A DNA stretch of 64,000 bases from Crenothrix sp043729335 (GCF_043729335.1 NZ_JAYTLQ010000034.1:1-64000), one strand, 5' to 3'; positions 16,704 through 26,400 are shown, numbered from the stretch's first letter. Notes: generated by a model from the letters alone, not told the origin. A program made the numbers and translations.

Positions 16704-18026
16704 ATGCAAGTTTCTGTCGAAAAGACATCAGAATTAAGCATAAAAATGACTGTCACTGTGCCTGCAACCGTTGTCCAGCAAAAAATGGCAGCACGCTTGC
16801 AATCACTAGCAAGCAAAGTCAAAGTTGATGGTTTTCGTCCCGGTAAAGTTCCTGCTCAAGTTGTCAAAAAGCTTTATGGCGATAAAATTCGCGCTGAAAT
16901 CAGTGAAGAGCTGTTTAAAAGCACTTATCCTGAAGCCTTAGCCAAAGAAGCGATAAGGCCCGTTGACTACCCGCTGATTGAATTTTTGAATGACCCAGAA
17001 GGCATAACTTACACCGCATCAGTGGAAGTCTACCCAGAAATAATCTTAGACGCGCTAGATCAAATGGAGGTTATTCGTCCGGTAGCGACAGTACAAGACA
17101 GCGATGTTGACACCATGATCGAAAAACTAAGAATCATGCGTCAAACCCTGCAATTAACCGACCGTCCTGCACAAGAAGGCGACCGTGTTAGCATCAGTTT
17201 TTCAGCGACCTGTGACGACAATGGCTTGAGTACGGGCAGAATTGACAAGGATGAAAAAGGTAATGACTTCGGCGTCTTTATCGGCGCAAAGCAAATGATC
17301 CCAGGCTTTGAAGATAACTTAATCGGCCTTAAAACAGGTGATAATAAAACTTTTCCATTAGTTTTTCCTGAAAACTACAACAACGCTGATTTTGCAGGTA
17401 AAGCGGCTCAATTTGAAGTCGATGTCATCAAGGTCGAAGAACCTTCCCCGCTGCCCGAAATTGATGATGAATTCGTTAAGGCTTACGGCCTTGAAGGCAG
17501 CACTGTAGATTCTTTTCGTGAAGATGTTAAAGCCACGATGGAAAGAGAACTGGAACAAGCTTTAAATGAACAATTTAAAGCCGCCGTGTTAGGAAGCGTT
17601 TATAAAACAGTTCCCTTGCCATTGCCCAACGTGTTAATTGAACAAGAAATTGAAAACCTGGCTAAACCTTATCTGGATAATGCCAAGAAACAAAAGCTCA
17701 ACATGGAAGAGTTTAAACTTCCACGTGATATATTTGAAGAAACTGCCAGAACACGCGTTACCTTATCGCTGATTTTACGTGAAATCATTGAAAAGCAAAA
17801 CATACAACTTGACGACACCAAAGTACGTACAGTTGTGGAAAGAATGGCGCAAAGCTTTGAAAGACCTGAAGAAGTCGTTGAATACTATTACGCAGATGAA
17901 AAGCGTTTGAACGACATTCGCCAAATGGTTCTGGAAGAGCAAACGGTAGAATGGCTGGCAGCACGCGCCAACATATCAGATGAAACACTGAGCTTCAGTG
18001 AAATCATGGACAAACAGCAACGTTAG
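16704..18026 (+). CDS. tig: Trigger factor
   Basis: Ribosome-bound chaperone with peptidyl-prolyl isomerase activity. The 440 residues show the three-part family layout: the N-terminal ribosome-binding domain with the GFRPGKVP signature (about 45-52), a central FKBP-like PPIase domain (about 155-245; GDRVSISFS, MIPGFEDNLIGLKTGD), and a helical C-terminal chaperone domain. GAGG sits seven bases before ATG. First gene of tig-clpP-clpX-lon, a near-universal gammaproteobacterial cluster, with a 2-base gap to the first possible clpP start. Confidence 0.97.
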   Translation: MQVSVEKTSELSIKMTVTVPATVVQQKMAARLQSLASKVKVDGFRPGKVPAQVVKKLYGDKIRAEISEELFKSTYPEALAKEAIRPVDYPLIEFLNDPEGITYTASVEVYPEIILDALDQMEVIRPVATVQDSDVDTMIEKLRIMRQTLQLTDRPAQEGDRVSISFSATCDDNGLSTGRIDKDEKGNDFGVFIGAKQMIPGFEDNLIGLKTGDNKTFPLVFPENYNNADFAGKAAQFEVDVIKVEEPSPLPEIDDEFVKAYGLEGSTVDSFREDVKATMERELEQALNEQFKAAVLGSVYKTVPLPLPNVLIEQEIENLAKPYLDNAKKQKLNMEEFKLPRDIFEETARTRVTLSLILREIIEKQNIQLDDTKVRTVVERMAQSFERPEEVVEYYYADEKRLNDIRQMVLEEQTVEWLAARANISDETLSFSEIMDKQQR

Positions 18027-18034
18027 GAATGCAC

Positions 18035-18676
18035 ATGTATAAGCACACGCTAATCAACCAAATGATAGCTCCTCAAGCGGCTGGCGGCCTGGTGCCAATG
18101 GTTGTTGAGCAAAGCGCTCGTGGCGAACGCGCCTACGATATTTACTCGCGCTTATTAAAAGAAAGAGTCATATTTATGGTCGGCCAAGTTGAAGATTACA
18201 TGGCCAACTTGATTGTCGCCCAGTTGTTGTTCTTAGAGTCAGAAAACCCCGATAAAGATATCCATTTGTATATAAATTCACCGGGCGGCTCAGTCACAGC
18301 AGGCATGTCAATTTATGATACGATGCAATTTATAAAGCCTGATGTCAGCACCATGTGTATCGGCCAAGCGGCTAGCATGGGTGCATTATTGCTAACTGGT
18401 GGCGCCAAAGGAAAACGCTATTGTTTGCCGCACTCCAGAATGATGATTCATCAACCTTTAGGTGGATTTCAGGGACAAGCTTCAGACATCGATATCCATG
18501 CACGGGAAATATTGTTAATCCGAGATAAATTAAACAAAATTTTATCTGATCATACCGGACAACCGATTGAAAAAGTGCAACAAGATACCGATAGAGATAA
18601 TTTCCTCAGCGCTAACGACGCCGTAAACTACGGACTGATTGACAAAGTCTTGTCAAGTCGGGATGCTATAGCTTAA
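18035..18676 (+). CDS. clpP: ATP-dependent Clp protease proteolytic subunit
   Basis: Tetradecameric serine protease that degrades substrates unfolded by ClpX or ClpA. Catalytic Ser114 is in GQAASMGA and His139 in MMIHQPLGG; the Asp is in DTDRDNF (numbering for the 213-residue form). LVPMVVEQSARGERAYDIYSRLL at the start gives the axial loops and processing region. ATG at 18035 is preferred to 18029 because TAGGA, which includes the tig stop, is then six bases upstream. It lies between tig and clpX as usual. Confidence 0.96.
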   Translation: MYKHTLINQMIAPQAAGGLVPMVVEQSARGERAYDIYSRLLKERVIFMVGQVEDYMANLIVAQLLFLESENPDKDIHLYINSPGGSVTAGMSIYDTMQFIKPDVSTMCIGQAASMGALLLTGGAKGKRYCLPHSRMMIHQPLGGFQGQASDIDIHAREILLIRDKLNKILSDHTGQPIEKVQQDTDRDNFLSANDAVNYGLIDKVLSSRDAIA

Positions 18677-18785
18677 ACGGAATGAGTTCTGATGCCATGG
18701 ATTTGGCTTTTGAATGTTTCTGTAATATTGTTTATCACATGGAAAGTAAACATACCACATTGATGTTTTTAGAGGATTTTGCGTT

Positions 18786-20057
18786 ATGAGTAATGACAAA
18801 AAAGGCAAAGACGAGGAGAAGCTCCTGTATTGTTCCTTTTGCGGGAAAAGCCAGCATGAGGTTAGAAAGCTGATTGCAGGGCCTTCGGTTTACGTTTGCG
18901 ACGAATGTGTCGAACTGTGTAACGACATCATTAAAGACGAGCTGCAAGAAAAGTCTACTTTTAGTGGTGGTGCTTTACCTAAACCCAAAGAAATAAAAAA
19001 TGAGCTTGATGGCTATGTTATTGGCCAAGATCGCGCAAAAAAAATGCTGGCAGTTGCGGTCTACAACCATTACAAGCGTTTACGCAGCCGCACCAAAAAA
19101 GACTCTGTAGAGCTGGCAAAAAGTAATATTTTACTTATCGGCCCCACCGGTTCAGGCAAAACATTATTGGCTGAAACTTTAGCTCGCCTGCTTGACGTCC
19201 CTTTTACCATTGCTGATGCCACCACCCTCACCGAAGCGGGTTATGTGGGCGAGGACGTGGAAAACATCATCCAAAAAATCCTGCAAAAATGTGATTACAA
19301 TATCGAAAAAGCCGAAACCGGTATTGTTTACATTGATGAAATCGATAAAATCTCCAGAAAATCGGACAATCCTTCCATCACGCGTGATGTTTCTGGCGAA
19401 GGTGTTCAGCAAGCCTTACTGAAATTAATTGAGGGTACGATCGCTTCTGTGCCACCTCAAGGCGGACGCAAGCACCCCCAGGGTGAATTTTTGCAAGTCA
19501 ACACCGCCAATATCCTGTTTATCGTGGGAGGCGCTTTTGCAGGTCTCGACAAAGTTATTAAAGCACGCTCTGAAAAAGGCGGCATAGGTTTTAGTGCCGA
19601 AGTTAAAACCAAAGATGACACAAAAAACGTCGGCCAGCTGTTTGCCGAGGTTGAGTCTGAAGATTTAATCAAATACGGCTTAATTCCCGAATTTGTTGGC
19701 CGTTTACCCGTCGTTGCCACTTTAGACGAACTGGATGAAGTGGCGTTGATTAAAATATTGACTGAACCTAAAAATGCCTTAATCAAACAATATCAACATT
19801 TGTTTGAAATGGAAGGTGCCGAACTTGAATTTCGAGAAGACTCTTTGGGCGCTATAGCTCGAAAAGCCATGGAAAGAAAAACGGGCGCACGCGGTTTACG
19901 TACTATTGTGGAAAATGTCTTATTAAATACCATGTACGAATTGCCTTCCGCTGATAATATAACCAAAGTGGTGGTCGATGAAGCCGTTATTTTAGGCCAA
20001 TCAGAACCGTATTTAGTATATGAGTCTGAAAACCAAAAAACCGTGGCCGAATCCTGA
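18786..20057 (+). CDS. clpX: ATP-dependent Clp protease ATP-binding subunit ClpX
   Basis: AAA+ unfoldase partner of ClpP, 423 residues. The N-terminal zinc-binding domain has C16-x2-C19 and C38-x2-C41 (YCSFCGKS, VCDECVELC). Walker A GPTGSGKT (about 119-126), Walker B VYIDEIDKI, pore loop GYVGEDVE, IGF-type ClpP-binding loop GGIGFSAEV, and sensor GARGLR are all present. AGAGGA lies eight bases before ATG. The 109-base gap from clpP leaves room for its own promoter. Confidence 0.97.
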   Translation: MSNDKKGKDEEKLLYCSFCGKSQHEVRKLIAGPSVYVCDECVELCNDIIKDELQEKSTFSGGALPKPKEIKNELDGYVIGQDRAKKMLAVAVYNHYKRLRSRTKKDSVELAKSNILLIGPTGSGKTLLAETLARLLDVPFTIADATTLTEAGYVGEDVENIIQKILQKCDYNIEKAETGIVYIDEIDKISRKSDNPSITRDVSGEGVQQALLKLIEGTIASVPPQGGRKHPQGEFLQVNTANILFIVGGAFAGLDKVIKARSEKGGIGFSAEVKTKDDTKNVGQLFAEVESEDLIKYGLIPEFVGRLPVVATLDELDEVALIKILTEPKNALIKQYQHLFEMEGAELEFREDSLGAIARKAMERKTGARGLRTIVENVLLNTMYELPSADNITKVVVDEAVILGQSEPYLVYESENQKTVAES

Positions 20058-20156
20058 TCCCTACGACAAAAATTCTTTTACAATATCTTTAGGACTTGCT
20101 ATTTCAATTAGCGCCCCCAAATCTTGATATTCAAGAAACTGCCGAAGGTTGCCATT

Positions 20157-22580
20157 ATGGAAACACATACAATGTCAGACACAGAGACTTTAATACCAGT
20201 TCTGCCGCTTAGGGATGTTGTAGTATACCCGCACATGGTTATCCCCCTTTTTGTGGGTCGTGGAAAATCTATTGAAGCACTGGATGCGGCAATGGAAGAC
20301 AACAAGCAAATTTTGTTAGTTGCCCAAAAAGAAGCCGAAATTGATGATCCGACATTTGACGACCTGTATGAAGTTGGCACTCTAGCCAACATTTTACAAC
20401 TGCTTAAATTACCCGATGGCACAGTAAAAGTACTGGTAGAAGGCAGTCAGCGTAGTTTAGTACGGCATTATCAACAAACAGGTCAGTTTTTTTCCGCAGC
20501 AGTGACACCTATAGAAGACATCTTAATTCTTTCCCAACAAGAACAAGATGTGTTGCAACGTACCGTGTTAAATTCATTTGACCAGTATGTCAAATTGAAT
20601 AATAAAATCCCCCCAGAAGTATTAAGCTCACTATCCGGCATTGATGAACCCAGCCGTCTTGCTGATACTATTGCGGCACACATGCCTCTAAAAGTGCATG
20701 AAAAACAAACGATATTAGAAACGGCGAACGTTGAAATACGGCTTGAAGATTTAATGACGCTTATGGAAGGCGAAGTCGATCTGCTGGAAATGGAAAAGAA
20801 AATCCGTGTGCGTGTTAAACAGCAAATGGAAAAAAACCAGCGTGAATATTATTTGAATGAGCAAATGAAAGCCATTCAAAAAGAACTCGGGGATATGGAT
20901 GATGTCCCCAATGAAATTGAAGAACTGGAATACAAGATTGAAATGGCTGGCATGTCCAAGGAAGCCAAAACTAAAGCCATTACCGAGCTGAACAAACTTA
21001 AGCTTATGTCACCGATGTCGGCTGAAGCTACCGTGGTACGTAATTATATTGACTGGATAGTCAATGTACCCTGGAAAAAGAAAACCAAGGTTAGGCATGA
21101 TTTAAAGCTGGCTGAGCAAGTGCTGGAAGAAGAGCATTATGGCCTGGAAAAAGTCAAAGAGCGCATACTGGAATATCTGGCGGTACAACAGCGTGTAAAA
21201 CAGCTGAAAGGTCCGATCTTGTGCTTAGTCGGCCCTCCGGGTGTAGGCAAAACCTCTTTGGGCGAATCCATCGCCAGAGCCACCAATCGCAAGTATGTGC
21301 GCATGGCGTTAGGCGGTGTTCGTGACGAAGCGGAAATCCGTGGTCATCGTCGCACTTACATCGGCTCTATGCCCGGCAAAATATTACAGAACCTAGCTAA
21401 AGTAAAAACACGTAACCCAATGTTTTTACTAGATGAAATTGACAAGATGGCCGCAGATTTTCGTGGCGACCCTGCATCAGCGCTTCTGGAAGTACTCGAC
21501 CCTGAGCAAAACCATACTTTTTCAGATCATTATCTAGAAGTCGATTTCGATTTGTCCGATGTCATGTTTGTTGCAACGGCCAATACGCTGAACATTCCCC
21601 CTGCCCTGCTGGACAGAATGGAAGTCATCCGTTTGGCCGGCTATACCGAAGATGAAAAAATTAATATTGCGCTGCGCTATCTGGTTCCTAAACAAATCAA
21701 AAATAATGGACTTGAAGCTAACGAAATTGAAATTTTAGAAAATACCGTTAGAGATATGATTCGCTATTACTCCAGAGAAGCTGGCGTACGTAGTCTTGAA
21801 CGCGATATCTCAAAAATTTGTCGAAAAGTAGTTAAAGCGCTATTGTTAAAACCCAGCAAAGCTCAAGTGTGTATTACACCCGAAAATCTTGGCGATTACT
21901 TGGGAGTGAGGCGTTACAATTATGGCCTTGCCGAAGAACAGGACCAGATTGGTCAAGTCACTGGCCTAGCCTGGACGGAAGTTGGCGGTGAACTATTAAC
22001 CATTGAAACCGCCGTTATTCCAGGAAAAGGTAAGCATTCGGCAACAGGCAAGCTGGGCGATGTCATGAAAGAGTCGATTGAAGCAGCCATGACAGTGGTT
22101 AGAAGTCGCGCCGAAATTTTAGGCATCGATAACGACGTTTTTCAAAAAAATGATATCCATATTCACGTCCCTGAAGGCGCAACCCCAAAAGATGGGCCGA
22201 GTGCAGGCATAGGCATGTGTACAGCGATTATTTCGGCGCTAACCAAAATACCGGTGCATGCCAACGTAGCAATGACAGGTGAGATCACTTTACGCGGCGA
22301 AGTATTGCCTATCGGGGGTCTTAAAGAAAAATTGCTGGCTGCGCATAGAGGTGGCATCACCACGGTTTTAATCCCGATGGAAAATGAAAAAGATTTAGTG
22401 GATATCCCTGAAAATATTAAACAACATCTCACCATAAAGCCTGTACACTGGATAGATGAAGTTTTACAAGTTGCTTTGCAATACATGCCTGTTCCGGTTG
22501 AAAAAATAGAACCTGCCGAACAACCTCAAAATGAAACTGATTCAGCTAGAGCGGCAAAATCAATACTTACCGCACATTAG
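20157..22580 (+). CDS. lon: ATP-dependent protease La
   Basis: Homohexameric AAA+ serine protease degrading misfolded and regulatory proteins. About 807 residues: N-terminal substrate-binding domain beginning LIPVLPLRDVVVYPHMVIPLFVGR, central AAA+ with Walker A GPPGVGKTS and Walker B MFLLDEIDKM, and a C-terminal protease domain with the Ser-Lys dyad in KDGPSAGIG and GGLKEKLLAAHRGG. The ATG at 20157 is chosen over an upstream TTG at 20124 because GAAGG lies about eight bases before it and the family starts here. A 12-base-pair hairpin terminator follows. Confidence 0.97.
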   Translation: METHTMSDTETLIPVLPLRDVVVYPHMVIPLFVGRGKSIEALDAAMEDNKQILLVAQKEAEIDDPTFDDLYEVGTLANILQLLKLPDGTVKVLVEGSQRSLVRHYQQTGQFFSAAVTPIEDILILSQQEQDVLQRTVLNSFDQYVKLNNKIPPEVLSSLSGIDEPSRLADTIAAHMPLKVHEKQTILETANVEIRLEDLMTLMEGEVDLLEMEKKIRVRVKQQMEKNQREYYLNEQMKAIQKELGDMDDVPNEIEELEYKIEMAGMSKEAKTKAITELNKLKLMSPMSAEATVVRNYIDWIVNVPWKKKTKVRHDLKLAEQVLEEEHYGLEKVKERILEYLAVQQRVKQLKGPILCLVGPPGVGKTSLGESIARATNRKYVRMALGGVRDEAEIRGHRRTYIGSMPGKILQNLAKVKTRNPMFLLDEIDKMAADFRGDPASALLEVLDPEQNHTFSDHYLEVDFDLSDVMFVATANTLNIPPALLDRMEVIRLAGYTEDEKINIALRYLVPKQIKNNGLEANEIEILENTVRDMIRYYSREAGVRSLERDISKICRKVVKALLLKPSKAQVCITPENLGDYLGVRRYNYGLAEEQDQIGQVTGLAWTEVGGELLTIETAVIPGKGKHSATGKLGDVMKESIEAAMTVVRSRAEILGIDNDVFQKNDIHIHVPEGATPKDGPSAGIGMCTAIISALTKIPVHANVAMTGEITLRGEVLPIGGLKEKLLAAHRGGITTVLIPMENEKDLVDIPENIKQHLTIKPVHWIDEVLQVALQYMPVPVEKIEPAEQPQNETDSARAAKSILTAH

Positions 22581-22592
22581 GCTAAACTGCAT

Positions 22593-22636
22593 CATGTAAT
22601 TGACGACATAGCTGTCAATTACATGAATTTTGTTTT
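22593..22636 (+). terminator. Rho-independent-like terminator after lon
   Basis: Perfect 12-base inverted repeat CATGTAATTGAC (22593-22604) and GTCAATTACATG (22614-22625) with a 9-base loop, followed by AATTTTGTTTTA. The stem is AT-rich, so it may be a weak terminator. Confidence 0.65.
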
Positions 22637-22890
22637 ATAAAACTATTAAACAATTGCTGTGGCATGGCCTTCTATTACATTGTTTTAAGAAACTAATTTT
22701 ATTAATTTTTTCAATACAATCAAACAGCACGCCGTATTATGCTCATAAATCATCTACCCTCTGGGGATAACATTTTTTTATTGGCTTTATTTAAACGTTT
22801 ATTGGGCTACAATGCAGTGTCAACAAAACTTATGAAGTTTGTTGTTTTTTATCTTTACCATAAAAATAGGCGCATTGAATCGGTTAAAGC
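22637..22890. other. AT-rich intergenic region upstream of hupB
   Basis: About 250 bases without a credible gene between the lon terminator and the hupB promoter. A GTCAACAAAACTTATGAAG / TTTGTTGTT stretch near 22820-22845 shows weak inverted symmetry. Nothing else is recognised. Confidence 0.4.
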
Positions 22891-22920
22891 TTGACACCGG
22901 ACAAGGCCTATTGATATAAA
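22891..22920 (+). promoter_or_regulatory. Predicted sigma-70 promoter of hupB
   Basis: A perfect -35 TTGACA (22891-22896) and -10 TATAAA (22915-22920) with 18-base spacing, giving a leader of about 85 bases before the hupB ATG. The start codon is preceded by CTAAGGGGGAAT, a very strong ribosome binding site. Confidence 0.7.
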
Positions 22921-23014
22921 TTACGGGTATTTCTTGTGTTTCAGAGGATCGCACATAGGAATTAGCACGTTTTATTGCTGAACACATATAAAATTGACTT
23001 CCTAAGGGGGAATA

Positions 23015-23299
23015 ATGAATAAATCGGAACTTATTGATGCTATTGCAGAGTCTGCTAATTTAACAAAAACAGATGCTGGACGTGCTTTAGATGGTTTTAT
23101 TAACGCAGTAACCACAGCATTGAGCGACGCGGATGCAAGCAAGCGATCAGTTGCTTTAGTCGGCTTTGGTACCTTCACCGTAAAGGAACGCGCTGAACGT
23201 AAAGGTCGTAATCCACAATCTGGTGAAGAGATTACAATTAAAGCTGCAAAAATTGCATCATTTAAAGCTGGTAAATCTTTAAAAGATGCTGTAAACTAG
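23015..23299 (+). CDS. hupB: DNA-binding protein HU-beta
   Basis: Histone-like nucleoid protein of 94 residues. Family marks: N-terminal MNKSELIDAIAESANLTK, GFGTFTVKERAERKGRNPQSGE (the DNA-binding arm start; about 46-67), and the C-terminal FKAGKSLKDAVN. Slightly longer than E. coli HupB (90). Its position after lon and before ppiD is the conserved order. Strong promoter and ribosome binding site fit an abundant protein. Cotranscription with the two downstream tRNA genes is possible, since only 12 bases separate them. Confidence 0.96.
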   Translation: MNKSELIDAIAESANLTKTDAGRALDGFINAVTTALSDADASKRSVALVGFGTFTVKERAERKGRNPQSGEEITIKAAKIASFKAGKSLKDAVN

Positions 23300-23311
23300 T
23301 CTTCATCAGTC

Positions 23312-23387
23312 GGGTGCTTAGCTCAGCTGGGAGAGCGGCGCCCTTACAAGGCGTAGGTCGGGGGTTCGATCCCCTCAGCACCCACCA
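23312..23387 (+). tRNA. tRNA-Val (anticodon TAC)
   Basis: Acceptor GGGTGCT pairs with AGCACCC; anticodon arm GCGCC-CTTACAA-GGCG gives TAC; T-loop GGGTTCGATCCC; discriminator A and CCA encoded. Lies 12 bases after the hupB stop. Confidence 0.95.
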
Positions 23388-23393
23388 GACTTT

Positions 23394-23470
23394 GGAGCGG
23401 TAGTTCAGTTGGTTAGAATACCGGCCTGTCACGCCGGTGGTCGCGGGTTCGAGCCCCGTCCGCTCCGCCA
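23394..23470 (+). tRNA. tRNA-Asp (anticodon GTC)
   Basis: Acceptor GGAGCGG pairs with CCGCTCC; anticodon arm CCGGC-CTGTCAC-GCCGG gives GTC; T-loop GGGTTCGAGCCC; discriminator G and CCA encoded. Six bases after tRNA-Val. Confidence 0.95.
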
Positions 23471-23473
23471 AAT

Positions 23474-23512
23474 AAAAAAGCCCCGCGCCATCTGGTGCGG
23501 GGCTTTTTTTTT
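23474..23512 (+). terminator. Rho-independent terminator after tRNA-Asp
   Basis: AAAAAAGCCCCGCGCCA-TC-TGGTGCGGGGCTTTTTTTTT: a GC-rich stem of about 11 base pairs with a tiny loop and a run of nine T. Ends the hupB/tRNA transcript before ppiD. Confidence 0.92.
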
Positions 23513-23561
23513 AATCTGATTTCCGCTTTACATTTTAAATTATTGCTTCGGAATAAAAGTT

Positions 23562-25436
23562 ATGCTGACAACAATTAGAGAAAAAGCGCAAGGCACTTTC
23601 GCAAAAGGTATGCTGGTAGCAATTTGCTGCGCCTTCGCCTTGTGGGGGATTCAAAATTACATGAGTAACGGCTCTGAGCCGCCTGTTGTGTCCGTGGGTG
23701 ACAAGGATTTTTACCAGCGCGATGTCAATAAAGCCTACGAAAAATACAGTCAAAATTTACAAGGCATGAACATTGATGAGCAGGAATTAAAAAAACAAGC
23801 GCTCGACAAACTGATTAAGGATGAAGTTTTATTACAATATGTGCATGATGAAGGTTTAGTCGTCACAGACGAAAGTGTAAGAACCTTTATAAAAACCCTG
23901 CCCTATTTTCAAACTAATGGTAAGTTTGATGACCAACAGTATAAAAAACTGCTGAGTTCACAACGCATGTCTTCTGCACAGTTTGTCAACGAAATAAAAA
24001 ATGCTTTGATCATGGAGCAATTTCAACGCAGCATTACAGAAAGCAGTTTTGCCACAAAGTACGATATTGAAAGTTTCTTTAAAATCCACAACCAACAGCG
24101 CGATGTTGCCTATGTGACTATTGCCCCGCAAAAACTCACCGAACAACCTTCGGATGAAGAAATTACTAAATACTATCAACAACACCAAGATGTCTATAAA
24201 ATTCCCGAGCAAATATCGGTAGAGTACGTAGAACTGACCAGTGATGATATGGCCAAAACCATTCAAGTCACGGATGAAAAAACAAAAGCTTTCTACGACG
24301 AACAAATAGACCAATATACCACCCCGGAACGTCGAAAAATCAGTCATATTTTATTTGCTATTAACAGCAAACAAGATGATAAAACGGCATTAGCTAAAGC
24401 CACTGCCGCTCAAGAAGCACTAAAAACCAAAGACTTTTCAGCTTTAGCCACTGAAGTTTCCGAAGATAAAAAATCCGGTAAGGAAGGTGGGGATTTAGGC
24501 TTTTTTAATACCGGTGATCTGGAAAAAAGTATTGAAGATGCGGCCAAAGCCTTAAAGAAAGGTGAAGTTTCCAAGCCGGTCAAATCGGCATTTGGCTATC
24601 ATTTAATTAAATTAACCGAGTTGGAGTCCGCAGTAGTAAAACCCTATAATACGGTCAAAGCAGAGGTCGCTAAAGCTTATCAAAAAGCCCAATCTGAAGA
24701 TGCTTTTTTTAAAGCCGGCGAAACCTTAACGGAAGTGAGTTACCAAAATCCAGACAGCTTACAGCCCGCAACCGATGCATTAAAACTTCCCATCAAAAAG
24801 TCAGGCTTATTCACCAAAGATAAAGGTGATGGCATTGCAGCTGATGAAAAAGTGCGCACTATGGCGTTTTCTGAAGAAGTGCTACAAGGCAATAACAGCA
24901 CACCGATTGAAATGAGTGCAGATCGCGTGGTGGTATTGCGTAAACTGGAGCATAAGCCCAGTGCTACTCGCGAACTAAAAGAAGTTAAAGCGGATGTAGT
25001 GGCGGCAATATTAGCAGATAAAGCGAAGCAGCAAGCTGCGGACAAAGCACAAAAAATAAAAACACTCTTGCTAGCAGGTGGCGCCATAGATACGATTGCC
25101 GCCGAAAACAAGCTGCCAGTCCAAAAACTACCTGGGTTTACCCGTACCAGCACCGCTGTCCCAGAGGCCGTGAGTCAAGCGATTTTTAAAGCAGCAAAAC
25201 CCGTAGCCGGTAAAGCCACAGCAACTGCGGTAACGTTGCCTACAGGCGAAAATATTGTTATCAGCATCACAAAAGTCATCGAGGGGGTAATGAGCGAAGC
25301 AGACAAGAAGAAGCTGGACTTAGCAACCAAAAATATCGCCAAAGCGGTAGGCCAAAATGAGTTTGAGGCTGTTTTGAGTAGTTTACAGGCTGATACTGAC
25401 GTCTCTATTGCCAAGCAGAAACCAGTAGCACCGTAG
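23562..25436 (+). CDS. ppiD: Periplasmic peptidyl-prolyl isomerase/chaperone PpiD
   Basis: Inner-membrane-anchored chaperone near the Sec translocon. The 624 residues start with a short cytoplasmic segment and one membrane helix (about 14-35, MLVAICCAFALWGIQNYM), then a SurA_N-like chaperone region, and a parvulin domain at about 260-355 (RKISHILFAI, GGDLGFFNTGDL, SAFGYHLIKL). The C-terminal part is again chaperone-like. Family order hupB-ppiD is conserved. Terminated with folP by a shared convergent hairpin. Confidence 0.95.
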   Translation: MLTTIREKAQGTFAKGMLVAICCAFALWGIQNYMSNGSEPPVVSVGDKDFYQRDVNKAYEKYSQNLQGMNIDEQELKKQALDKLIKDEVLLQYVHDEGLVVTDESVRTFIKTLPYFQTNGKFDDQQYKKLLSSQRMSSAQFVNEIKNALIMEQFQRSITESSFATKYDIESFFKIHNQQRDVAYVTIAPQKLTEQPSDEEITKYYQQHQDVYKIPEQISVEYVELTSDDMAKTIQVTDEKTKAFYDEQIDQYTTPERRKISHILFAINSKQDDKTALAKATAAQEALKTKDFSALATEVSEDKKSGKEGGDLGFFNTGDLEKSIEDAAKALKKGEVSKPVKSAFGYHLIKLTELESAVVKPYNTVKAEVAKAYQKAQSEDAFFKAGETLTEVSYQNPDSLQPATDALKLPIKKSGLFTKDKGDGIAADEKVRTMAFSEEVLQGNNSTPIEMSADRVVVLRKLEHKPSATRELKEVKADVVAAILADKAKQQAADKAQKIKTLLLAGGAIDTIAAENKLPVQKLPGFTRTSTAVPEAVSQAIFKAAKPVAGKATATAVTLPTGENIVISITKVIEGVMSEADKKKLDLATKNIAKAVGQNEFEAVLSSLQADTDVSIAKQKPVAP

Positions 25437-25452
25437 TTAAAACCTGTCCGTT

Positions 25453-25488
25453 AAACACGTAAGGGAATTTTTCTCTTACGTGTTTTAC
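25453..25488. terminator. Bidirectional terminator between ppiD and folP
   Basis: Inverted repeat AAACACGTAAG (25453-25463) and CTTACGTGTTT (25475-25485) with an 11-base loop; T-rich on the plus strand (TGTTTTAC). Placed between convergent ppiD and folP, so it may serve both. Confidence 0.65.
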
Positions 25489-25525
25489 AACTTACTTTCC
25501 TTACCAGCCTGGAAAAACAAGCTGC

Positions 25526-26353
25526 CTATAACGTCAAGCCACTGCGCTTAATCGCCCAAGCCACATCAACCGCCTGCTTATTCTCTTTAACATCATGTAC
25601 CCGAAAAATCTTCACCCCCGCCATCACCCCTAAAGCCGTGGTAACTGCCGTAGCCGTCACCAGCTCATAAGGCTCAGAGACATTGCAAATACTGCCCATA
25701 AAACGCTTACGACTTGTCCCTAATAAAACCGGAAAACCCAAAACTACCAGACTATCTAACCGCGCCAACAAATCTAAGTTATCCTGTTTGCGTTTGCCAA
25801 ACCCGATACCAGGATCGATAATAATATTGTCCGGTTTTATTCCCACCGCCAACGCTGCGTCAATCTTAGCCTTTAAGCTATCAACCACTTCCTGCACCAC
25901 GTTATCATAATGCGGATTATCTTGCATGGTTTGCGGCGAACCCTGACGATGCATCAAAATAATCGGCACCTGCATCTGTGCCGCCAACGACAATATCGAC
26001 ACATCATCATCGCCCGCAGAAACATCATTGATAATATTAGCACCGGCTAACAAAGCCGCTTGAGCCACCCCGCTTAAAGTGGTATCAACGCTAATCAATA
26101 CCGCAATACCCCGCTGCCGAATAGCTTGAATAACGGGTACGATACGTTGAATTTGCTCCTCAGCAGACACAGATACCGCACCGGGACGCGTAGATTCACC
26201 ACCAATATCAATAATATCTGCACCAGCCGCCAACATTCGCTCAACCTGCTGCACCGCGTCATCAACCGCCAAAAACTGCCCGCCATCAGAAAAACTATCG
26301 GGGGTAACATTCAATATCCCCATAACTAGCGGCTTTTCAAGACCTCCAAACAT
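25526..26353 (-). CDS. folP: Dihydropteroate synthase
   Basis: Condenses 6-hydroxymethyl-dihydropterin pyrophosphate with p-aminobenzoate to dihydropteroate in folate synthesis; target of sulfonamides. TIM-barrel protein with signatures MGILNVTPDSFSDGG, DIGGESTRPGA, IINDVSAG and DPGIGFGKRKQDN. ATG at 26353 is preferred to a TTG at 26380: AGGAG lies about ten bases upstream and the family begins near MFGGLEKPLVMG. Usually folP is followed by glmM; here it is single and faces away from the H4MPT operon, whose flavoprotein starts fewer than 80 bases away. The cell thus keeps both folate and methanopterin pathways side by side. Confidence 0.95.
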   Translation of the reverse strand: MFGGLEKPLVMGILNVTPDSFSDGGQFLAVDDAVQQVERMLAAGADIIDIGGESTRPGAVSVSAEEQIQRIVPVIQAIRQRGIAVLISVDTTLSGVAQAALLAGANIINDVSAGDDDVSILSLAAQMQVPIILMHRQGSPQTMQDNPHYDNVVQEVVDSLKAKIDAALAVGIKPDNIIIDPGIGFGKRKQDNLDLLARLDSLVVLGFPVLLGTSRKRFMGSICNVSEPYELVTATAVTTALGVMAGVKIFRVHDVKENKQAVDVAWAIKRSGLTL

Positions 26354-26394
26354 GCGTGTAGACTCCTCACTGCGTTGCAATCCGTTGATTCAGG

Positions 26395-26400
26395 TATAAT
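26395..26400 (+). promoter_or_regulatory. Possible -10 element of the H4MPT operon
   Basis: A consensus TATAAT preceded by AGG lies 30 bases before the flavoprotein ATG. No good -35 at the right distance was found (TTGCAA at 26375-26380 gives only a 14-base spacer). Weak call. Confidence 0.35.

Noticed and set aside
22637..22890. A riboswitch or small RNA upstream of hupB
   Set aside because: No conserved aptamer motif or stable multi-stem structure was found by eye; the region is simply AT-rich.
23262..23471. A 69-codon reverse-strand frame reading MAERTGLEPATTGV...
   Set aside because: Antisense to tRNA-Val and tRNA-Asp; same translation artefact.
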